This document shows, piece by piece, positions 47,756 through 54,966 of a stretch of 54,966 nt of DNA. Made by a program: the position numbers and the translations under genes. Under the pieces are notes generated by a model. It was not told where the DNA came from, did no database searches, and saw only the letters and a program-made list of their open reading frames with translations. Each line of letters starts with the position of its first letter. Within the stretch, counting starts at the first letter, position 1. Source of the DNA: an uncultured Marinicella sp. (GTDB lineage Bacteria > Pseudomonadota > Gammaproteobacteria > Xanthomonadales > Marinicellaceae); NCBI GenBank assembly GCA_937942365.1, contig CALDFB010000066.1:1-54966 (forward strand), written 5' to 3'.

Positions 47756-48412
47756 ATGAATATCAAACCCATAAAAGCCAACAATGAGTCTTTCAGTAAT
47801 TTAATTATGACCGAATTTGATCATATGCTTAAAGTTTTGAATCATAAAACTCAGTTTAATCAAAAGATTCCTGGTCAAAAGATGCAAGAGCCTGATTTGC
47901 CAGCCCCAAAAGCCCAACACATAGCAGGTTTGATGCGAATTAATCACACCGGAGAAGTTTGTGCACAAGCCTTGTACAATGGGCAAGCTCTGATGGCCAA
48001 GGATGAGAAAACCAAGCAGCACTTAATTAAAGCTGCCCAAGAAGAACATGATCATTTAAACTGGTGTCAATCCAGACTGGATGAATTAGGTGTGCAAACC
48101 AGCGTTACCAACCCATTTTGGTATGCACATTCTTTTGCCATAGGTTCTTTGGCTGCTTTTTTTGGTGATGCCATCAGCTATGGTTTTGTGATTGAAACAG
48201 AAAAACAAGTAGAGTCACATTTACAAGAACACATTGATGACATCGGCGATGATGATCCGAAGTCATTAAAAATATTGCAACAAATGCAAGCGGATGAAAT
48301 TCGGCATGGCAATGAAGCTAAAGATGCCGGGGGCGTGGAATTACCAGATCCCATTAAGCGGGTTATGAGTGGTATGTCAAAAATAATGAAATTTGTGAGT
48401 TACAGAGTATGA
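47756..48412 (+). CDS. coq7: Coq7-type ubiquinone biosynthesis hydroxylase
   Basis: 'GLMRINHTGEVCAQALYNGQALMAKDEKTKQHLIKAAQEEHDHLNWC' and 'DEIRHGNEA' di-iron motifs. Confidence 0.93.
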   Translation: MNIKPIKANNESFSNLIMTEFDHMLKVLNHKTQFNQKIPGQKMQEPDLPAPKAQHIAGLMRINHTGEVCAQALYNGQALMAKDEKTKQHLIKAAQEEHDHLNWCQSRLDELGVQTSVTNPFWYAHSFAIGSLAAFFGDAISYGFVIETEKQVESHLQEHIDDIGDDDPKSLKILQQMQADEIRHGNEAKDAGGVELPDPIKRVMSGMSKIMKFVSYRV

Positions 48413-50055
48413 ACAGAGAATCTATGGAGTTTGATGTTGTGATCGTTGGCGGTGGGCCAGCTGGTTTAGCCACCGCATGTCGTTTGGCACAATTGTCACA
48501 AAAACACGGTAAGGATTGGCAGATTGCCTTGGTTGAAAAAGGCTCTGAAATTGGTGCCCATATCATGTCTGGTGCAGTGGTAGAGACCGACGCCCTTACT
48601 GAGTTATTTCCAGATTGGAAAAATCAAGGTGCGCCGGTAAAAACTGCAGTAACTGATGATGAGTTTCATTATTTACGGGGTCTTGACAAAGGCACTAAAG
48701 TGCCTGGCTTTCTCATCCCTAAACCCATGAAAAATCACGGTAACTACATCATTTCACTGGGTAATTTATGCCGTTGGTTAGGAGAACAAGCCGAAAATTT
48801 AGGCGTTAATATATTTCCTGGCTTTCCTGCATCTGAGGTTATTTATGGCACCGATGGTGAGGTAAAAGGCGTCATTACTGGTGATATGGGTATTGATTCT
48901 GAAGGTAAACAAAAAGGTGCTTTTGAACCTGGTTATGAGTTATTGGCCAAACAAACAGTTTTTGCAGAAGGTTGTAGAGGCTCACTTGGCAAAGAATTGA
49001 TGAGCAAATTTAAACTACAATCTGATTCAGATCCACAGCACTATGGCTTGGGTTTAAAAGAAGTTTGGCAAGTTGATGAAGCAGTTTCAGAACCAGGAAA
49101 AGTAGTTCACACATTAGGTTGGCCGTTGGATAACCACACCGAGGGTGGCGGTTTTTTGTATCATCTCGACAAAGGTACCATAGCCCTGGGATTCGTTGTG
49201 GCATTGAATTATAAAAACCCATACTTAAGCCCATTTGAGACATTTCAACAATGGAAACACAACCCAGTCATTAAAAACATCATCAAAGGCGGCAAGCGCA
49301 TATCTTATGGTGCCAGAGCCCTCAACAAAGGTGGCTTTCAATCTTTACCCAAACTGACTTTTCCGGGCGGTATTTTAGTAGGTTGTGAAGCCGGATTTCT
49401 TAATCCAGCCAAAATCAAAGGCACTCACACTGCATTGAAATCAGGCATCATAGCTGCTGATAGCTTGGCTGAAGCCATGGCTGCTGAGACGATTCCTCTT
49501 GAAATGACGGCTTATGCCAAAAACATCGAAGAATCGTCCATTTACGCAGAATTAAAACAAAGTAGAAATTTCGAACCTGGACTCAATAAGCTGGGTACAT
49601 TTTTTGGAGCCGCTTTCACATTTATTGATCAGAATATTTTCAGAGGAAAATTACCCTTCACTTGGCGGAATAAAACACCTGATCATAAAACTTTGAAACC
49701 TGTGGATCAATGTAAACCTATTGAATACCCAAAACCAGACAACGAAATATCATTTGATCGCTTATCATCTGTTTTTCTTTCTAGTACAAACCACGAAGAA
49801 GATCAACCTTGTCACCTTAAGCTGCAAGACCCCACTATTCCAATAAAAGTTAACTTACCCAAATGGTCTGAACCCGCTCAAAGGTACTGCCCAGCTGCGG
49901 TTTACGAAGTGATAGAAGAAAACGAACAAGCGACTTTTAGAATAAATGCACAAAACTGTGTGCACTGTAAAACTTGTGATATCAAAGACCCGTCACAAAA
50001 CATCAATTGGGCGACACCCGAAGGCGGTGGCGGCCCTAATTACTCAAACATGTAA
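48409..50055 (+). CDS. Electron transfer flavoprotein-ubiquinone oxidoreductase
   Basis: 'VVIVGGGPAGLATACRLAQL', 'GAHIMSGAVVETDALTELFPDW', C-terminal 4Fe-4S 'NAQNCVHCKTCDIKDPSQNINWATPEGGGGPNYSNM'; ATGA overlap with coq7. Confidence 0.95.
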   Translation: MNRESMEFDVVIVGGGPAGLATACRLAQLSQKHGKDWQIALVEKGSEIGAHIMSGAVVETDALTELFPDWKNQGAPVKTAVTDDEFHYLRGLDKGTKVPGFLIPKPMKNHGNYIISLGNLCRWLGEQAENLGVNIFPGFPASEVIYGTDGEVKGVITGDMGIDSEGKQKGAFEPGYELLAKQTVFAEGCRGSLGKELMSKFKLQSDSDPQHYGLGLKEVWQVDEAVSEPGKVVHTLGWPLDNHTEGGGFLYHLDKGTIALGFVVALNYKNPYLSPFETFQQWKHNPVIKNIIKGGKRISYGARALNKGGFQSLPKLTFPGGILVGCEAGFLNPAKIKGTHTALKSGIIAADSLAEAMAAETIPLEMTAYAKNIEESSIYAELKQSRNFEPGLNKLGTFFGAAFTFIDQNIFRGKLPFTWRNKTPDHKTLKPVDQCKPIEYPKPDNEISFDRLSSVFLSSTNHEEDQPCHLKLQDPTIPIKVNLPKWSEPAQRYCPAAVYEVIEENEQATFRINAQNCVHCKTCDIKDPSQNINWATPEGGGGPNYSNM

Positions 50056-50295
50056 TGGCCTCAACTTGATCGGTTGCCATGAATTGAATACATAAAACAA
50101 TGGATTAAGAGTCGTATTGTTAACAAACTGACTGTTTTTTATATTTTTCAATTGACTTAGACTTGACCGATCTATAGACTGCGTGCTGCTTGAACATCTG
50201 CCCGAATATCGTTTGCAAAACTTAATTCGTTGACCAGTTATTCTGATTGGCAGATAAACAAACATTTTTATTATTTATTATTTAAGGTATTACAT

Positions 50296-50511
50296 ATGTC
50301 AGAAAAAGTAACAGGTACCGTCAAATGGTTTGACGAGTCAAAAGGTTTTGGTTTCATTCAACAAGAATCAGGATCAGATGTTTTTGCTCACTACAGTGCA
50401 ATTCAAATCGATGGCGATGGCTTCAGAACTTTACAAGAAGGTCAACAAGTAGAATTCAACGTGGTTGAGGGTCAAAAAGGACCTCAAGCTGAAAATATTC
50501 AAGCTTTATAA
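50296..50511 (+). CDS. Cold-shock protein (CspA family)
   Basis: '[54 protein letters not shown]'. The listed ORF start at 50230 is upstream of the homologous start at 50296. Confidence 0.95.
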   Translation: MSEKVTGTVKWFDESKGFGFIQQESGSDVFAHYSAIQIDGDGFRTLQEGQQVEFNVVEGQKGPQAENIQAL

Positions 50512-50534
50512 TTCAGTTATAAATTGTTTAACTA

Positions 50535-50560
50535 AAAACGGAGTCCTTGGACTCCGTTTT
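50535..50560 (+). terminator. Rho-independent terminator of the cold-shock gene
   Basis: Perfect 11-bp stem aaaacggagtc-cttg-gactccgtttt followed by a T-rich stretch. Confidence 0.85.
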
Positions 50561-50584
50561 GATTTTTATAGAGACATCATTAAT

Positions 50585-51586
50585 TCAATTTTTACCTAAA
50601 TTAATTAATGTCACTCTCCGGTTGATGGCTTTACCTTGCGCACTGTTGTTAACCGTTAGAGGCTGGCTTTCCCCTAACCCATCAACAGAAAGCACACTGG
50701 TAGAAACGCCATATTCTTCACTCAATTCTCGACTGACCCTCAATGCCCTACGGTAAGATAAATCAACATTATAGTCAGCATCTCCATCTGAATCGGTGTG
50801 GCCTTGAATCATGAATCTGTTGCCTTTCATTACATCAGACTTAAGTGCCTGAGCCATTTCATAAACTTGAACTTGTGCTTTTCCCGACAGCTTATCTGAA
50901 TCAGTAGCAAAATTAATGGTCAAATCAACACCTTTGGAATCACCCATTTTTAACCCAGTAATAATAGAATCTGCTTTGATTAAATCAGCCCTGACGAGAT
51001 TCGATAAATCTAAATTTGTCTCGACTACAGTTGAAATATTCAAGCCTGTTGATTTAACTGATGTATCGACAGCTGCTTTACTGCCACAAACTTTATCCTT
51101 CCATACAGCACCACTGGTATCACCATCAATGTCTGAATTATGGAGCGTAGTGTTAGAAAAATTACTGTTTTTCACGCTGCTGCCGTAATCTATATCCGTG
51201 TTAGAAAATCTTGCCCCATAAAAGCAAGCCCCATCCAAAATGGAATCTGAAAAGTCAGTATTTGTAAAAACAGCATTTGAAAAATCAACACCAGATAAAT
51301 TGCTGTTAAAAAAGTTAACTGAAGTGAAGGTATAACCTGATAAATTCTGACCAGACCAATTCACATCAATAAAGTCATTATTGTTATAAACTTTTCCTGT
51401 CGCAGAATTATGAACAACATTCGTTGACTCACCTGTCAACTCCTCAGCAACAACCGCCTCAACTTGGCCGGCCAAATCAGATAACTCACCCAAATCTTTT
51501 AATTTTAGCAACTCTTCTGTGTCAATATCCTGAGCCAATGATTGACTCAACCCAAATAATGACAGCAAAACATATTTTTTATACAT
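50585..51586 (-). CDS. Pentapeptide-repeat / OmpA-like C-terminal domain fusion protein
   Basis: Signal peptide. 'FTSVNFFNSNLSGVDFSNAVFTNTDFSDSILDGACFYGARFSNTDI' pentapeptides. OmpA domain 'INFATDSDKLSGKAQ...IQGHTDSDGDADYNVDLSYRRALRVSREL...GLGESQP'. Confidence 0.88.
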   Translation of the reverse strand: MYKKYVLLSLFGLSQSLAQDIDTEELLKLKDLGELSDLAGQVEAVVAEELTGESTNVVHNSATGKVYNNNDFIDVNWSGQNLSGYTFTSVNFFNSNLSGVDFSNAVFTNTDFSDSILDGACFYGARFSNTDIDYGSSVKNSNFSNTTLHNSDIDGDTSGAVWKDKVCGSKAAVDTSVKSTGLNISTVVETNLDLSNLVRADLIKADSIITGLKMGDSKGVDLTINFATDSDKLSGKAQVQVYEMAQALKSDVMKGNRFMIQGHTDSDGDADYNVDLSYRRALRVSRELSEEYGVSTSVLSVDGLGESQPLTVNNSAQGKAINRRVTLINLGKN

Positions 51587-51766
51587 ATCTCAACCTCTAT
51601 TAAATTGATATGAGTAAAGTATATCCACACAGTATATAAGAAATGTGATCAACTTCTGACTTTAGCGAATAAAAACAAACCAATAAAAAACCAAATAATC
51701 ATAAATATCAGATATTTACGGTATTTTTTAAAAGCATTAACAATTAGATTTGATAATTAATCACAA

Positions 51767-52528
51767 TTAAATCATTACTTCCTCATAGGTGGTAGATTTA
51801 GAATTTGGCAAAGGTTGAGTATCCGATCCATGGTATGAATTTACCAGTGAAAATTTAGCTTGCTCAGTTTGATTGTTGTTGGCAGCATGAAATAACTTAG
51901 CATGAAAAAAAAGCACATCACCAGCTGCTAATTCAACATCAACAGCTGTTTCTAGCCAAGGCTTGGACATCGAGTGAGCTTCATTCAAAAACAGCTCTTT
52001 ATCTACCATGCCCTCTTCCACTTCAATTTTGTGTGAGCCAGGCAGTACTTTCAGGCAACCATTGGCGTTATTTTCATCCCCCATTGAAAGCCATGAATTA
52101 ATCAACAAATCATCACTGAATTTCCAATACCTGATGTCTCGGTGCCACCCAGTTTGGCTTGAGTACTGAGGTTGTTTGGTCATGATGCAATTATGGTGTG
52201 ATTGAACCAAATATATTTCACTTGAGGACAATAGTTGCTGCAAAATATTTTTAACCACTTTGTTTTTCGCCCATTCTCTGAAAGCCGCATCTCGGCTGTA
52301 TGCTAATAACAAGCGGCGAATGGTTTGACCACCTTCTGCATCGATTGACAGGGGTGCTTTGGGGTAGCCGACTTCCGCTTCTAACTCGAAAGGAGGAATT
52401 CTTAACTGCAATTGTGTTTTAATTTGGGTTCTTAACTCATTCAACAATGCCATATCTATCAATTGACGCTGAATCAAGTAACCCTCTTGGTTAAATTGCT
52501 TTATTTGTTGTTCGGTGAGTTGCATCAT
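51767..52528 (-). CDS. Phytanoyl-CoA dioxygenase (PhyH) family protein
   Basis: 'TGWHRDIRYW' Fe ligands, 'NGCLKVLPGSHK', 'LAAGDVLFFHAKLFHAANNN'. Confidence 0.88.
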   Translation of the reverse strand: MMQLTEQQIKQFNQEGYLIQRQLIDMALLNELRTQIKTQLQLRIPPFELEAEVGYPKAPLSIDAEGGQTIRRLLLAYSRDAAFREWAKNKVVKNILQQLLSSSEIYLVQSHHNCIMTKQPQYSSQTGWHRDIRYWKFSDDLLINSWLSMGDENNANGCLKVLPGSHKIEVEEGMVDKELFLNEAHSMSKPWLETAVDVELAAGDVLFFHAKLFHAANNNQTEQAKFSLVNSYHGSDTQPLPNSKSTTYEEVMI

Positions 52529-52536
52529 TCAATACT

Positions 52537-53916
52537 TTAGATCAAAAAACTCAAGACACCTACAGTCAGGGCGGTCACCGTAACTGGAATTGCCAGTGAA
52601 ACCATAAAGATGTCTTTGTATGACTGTCTATGAGATAAGCCACATATGGTCAATAATGTGATCACAGCTCCATTGTGTGGTAAGGAGTCAAAGCCTCCCG
52701 AAGCCATGGAAGCCAAGCGATGCATCCATTCCGGGTTGATATTGAATTGTTCTGCCAACTGAGCATAAGTACTACCTAAGGCCTCCAATGCTATCGTTAA
52801 ACCACCTGATGCCGAGCCGGTGATGCCAGCCAAAACATTGACAGCCACCACTTCTGAAATCAATGGATTTCCTGGAGATATATTAATGACTGCATCTTTA
52901 ACCATTAAAAAAGCTCCCAAAGATGCTATGGTCGCACCATAACCTACCTCAGAAGCGGTGTTGAACGTGGGCAACATAGAACCCATCGCCCCCTTGGTCA
53001 TGGTACCATTGACATCTGTGAATTTATTCCAATTTAAAGCCACTACTGTCATTATAGCCAGTATAAGTGCCATGATCATTGACCAGATGGATTTGACCTT
53101 TCCCACATCCATTTGACCAAATTTTTCTGATGCCAAATAAGATGTATCCCAGGTTGGAATGACCATTTTCTGCAATATAAAATTCGCTAAAACCACCGTT
53201 AAAATGGGCATCACCGCCACCCAAAATCCAGGCAGGTTTGTGTCTTCAAATTTTACTGGTTCATTAGAATGATTATCTCCGTAGCCTTCTGCTTGATACG
53301 ATTTAATGCGACGATTAATCCACCATAATCCACCCAACATCATTACACTACCGGCGCAAATTCCTACCAAGGGAGCTGCATACATATCAGTTCCAAAGTA
53401 GCTCACAGGAATGATGTTATGTATTTGTGCTGTACCAGGCAAACAAGTCATGGTGAAAGTAAATGCACCCAGTGCTATGGTAGCCGGAATGAAACGTTTA
53501 GGTAATTGAGCTTCCTTGAATAAAGCAGCAGCCAAAGGATAAACAGCAAATGCGACAACAAAGGCTGAAACACCACCATATGTAAGTAACCCACAAGCCA
53601 AAACAATCGCCAAACTGGCGTGTTTGATACCCAATGTGTTGATGATAGACCGAGCAATGACTTTGGCTGAGCCTGAATCTTCCATCAGTTTGCCAAAAAT
53701 AGCACCCAATAAAAAAATCGGAAAATACTTGATCGCGAATGAGCCCATCTTGGCCATGAAAATCTGAGTATATATTCCCAGCATTTGGCCACCTTCGCCT
53801 GCCAGTACCACTGCCAACATAGCCAATACAGGTGCCAGAATGATTACACTCACACCACGATAAGCCAAAAACATCAACAAACCCAGTGACAACAAAATGC
53901 CTATCACACCTTCCAC
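52537..53916 (-). CDS. GntP family permease
   Basis: 459 aa polytopic protein; 'GVSAFVVAFAVYPLAAALFKEAQLPKRFIPATIALGAFTFTMTCLPGTAQIHNIIP'. Confidence 0.85.
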   Translation of the reverse strand: MEGVIGILLSLGLLMFLAYRGVSVIILAPVLAMLAVVLAGEGGQMLGIYTQIFMAKMGSFAIKYFPIFLLGAIFGKLMEDSGSAKVIARSIINTLGIKHASLAIVLACGLLTYGGVSAFVVAFAVYPLAAALFKEAQLPKRFIPATIALGAFTFTMTCLPGTAQIHNIIPVSYFGTDMYAAPLVGICAGSVMMLGGLWWINRRIKSYQAEGYGDNHSNEPVKFEDTNLPGFWVAVMPILTVVLANFILQKMVIPTWDTSYLASEKFGQMDVGKVKSIWSMIMALILAIMTVVALNWNKFTDVNGTMTKGAMGSMLPTFNTASEVGYGATIASLGAFLMVKDAVINISPGNPLISEVVAVNVLAGITGSASGGLTIALEALGSTYAQLAEQFNINPEWMHRLASMASGGFDSLPHNGAVITLLTICGLSHRQSYKDIFMVSLAIPVTVTALTVGVLSFLI

Positions 53917-53954
53917 GTAATTCTCCGCTTATTTTGTATAACTATATTTTGGTG

Positions 53955-54908
53955 TCAAGACCCAATGATTTTTACCGAATCAGCCAGGATTTCATAGCTT
54001 TTTGCAGCCAACTGACCAGAACCCTCGGCTGCATAATGCGCCCTTTGCTCTTCTGAAAGTTCCTTCTCAACCAGACGCCCATACACTTCTGCAGAGCCAC
54101 TGGAATCTTTAGGGATTAAAAAGGCGTGGTCGTTAAAGTCAACCCGAGCAAAAGATTCCCCCTTGGTTAAAATCATCCAGCAACCTTTCTTCTGGCATAC
54201 CCGTGTAATGTTCCCTGCTATGATGTGATTCCCTTTAGTAAAAGCATTTGGTTGTTTCAATGCAGTTTCAATGCCTACAGATTGAGCAAATGTATGAGGC
54301 CATTGTTGACCAAAAACAGCGGCACCATCAATCACTTCTGTTACACTCACTTGAGCCGTTTCAGTTTTTGCGGTCTTTTCTGCTTGTAACTCTTGCAGTG
54401 CGTTAATAACTTGTTCGGCATGGGTACTGGGGTTAACTTTCTCAAAATGAACAGCGACTTGCCCTTTAGGATCAATGATAAAAGTTTGTCTTTTGGCATA
54501 ACTGAAGATGGCCATACCACCATCCACACCATAATCACGAGACATTTGTTTGTCAGCATCTACCAGTAAATTGAATGGTAATTCGTATTTCTTAATAAAA
54601 GCCCTGTGTGATTCGGCATCATCTAAAGAAACGCCCAGAACGTCCGCATTCATGGATTTCAAGACTGTATAATTATCACGAAAAGCCTTCGCTTCAATGG
54701 TGCAACCTGTGGTGTCATTTTTAGGATAAAAATAAACAACTAAATATTGGCCTTGATAATCAGCTAATTGATGCGTGTTTCCAGATTGGTCTTCTAGGCT
54801 AAAAGTCGGCGCAGGCTGTCCTTGCATACTTTGCGCATAAACCATAGAATTCATTAGCATAACAACGAGTAAGGTTAATGTGAATAAGCTCATCTTTTGG
54901 GTGGTCAT
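53955..54908 (-). CDS. Secreted Bcp-like peroxiredoxin fused to a C-terminal DUF4920-like domain
   Basis: Signal peptide. 'YFYPKNDTTGCTIEAKAFRD' (Bcp/AhpC-TSA), then 'GNITRVCQKKGCWMILTKGESFARVDFNDHAFLIPKDSSGSAEVYGRL' (DUF4920). Confidence 0.88.
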   Translation of the reverse strand: MTTQKMSLFTLTLLVVMLMNSMVYAQSMQGQPAPTFSLEDQSGNTHQLADYQGQYLVVYFYPKNDTTGCTIEAKAFRDNYTVLKSMNADVLGVSLDDAESHRAFIKKYELPFNLLVDADKQMSRDYGVDGGMAIFSYAKRQTFIIDPKGQVAVHFEKVNPSTHAEQVINALQELQAEKTAKTETAQVSVTEVIDGAAVFGQQWPHTFAQSVGIETALKQPNAFTKGNHIIAGNITRVCQKKGCWMILTKGESFARVDFNDHAFLIPKDSSGSAEVYGRLVEKELSEEQRAHYAAEGSGQLAAKSYEILADSVKIIGS

Positions 54909-54966
54909 ATTATTCTCTTGAAATAGAAAAAGATTATTCTACCAACTTTCAATCGAGTGAGGAACC

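Overview
The window is about 55 kb of a low-GC gammaproteobacterial chromosome. Gene content and secreted-protein style resemble Marinicella or Xanthomonadales relatives, but that placement is inference. Most of it is ordinary core genome: phhAB with a divergent Lrp-type regulator, a SWIM/SNF2 helicase, proC, recC-recB-recD, mltF, a PP2C phosphatase, anmK, an M23 peptidase, tyrS, a DUF481 protein, coq7, ETF-QO, a cold-shock protein, an OmpA-like protein, GntP permease and a Bcp-like peroxiredoxin. The main accessory segment is about 27.0-42.1 kb. It holds an AraC-type regulator, a Sec-secreted RHS/YD-repeat protein, a secreted protein with a PPC-like domain, and a 2368-aa modular glycosidase-like protein. 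The last two share a Cys-containing 'YDESLGxFE' module that I do not recognise from any named family. Other points of interest are a 200-bp tandem array of composite palindromic repeats (46.07-46.81 kb), a secreted peroxiredoxin-DUF4920 fusion that lacks the usual Bcp resolving Cys, a pentapeptide-OmpA fusion, a possible Lrp operator over the regulator's own start codon, and a decayed coding fragment at the island edge. I saw no CRISPR array, rRNA, tRNA or intact transposase. All family calls come from reading motifs in the translations; no database search was run.
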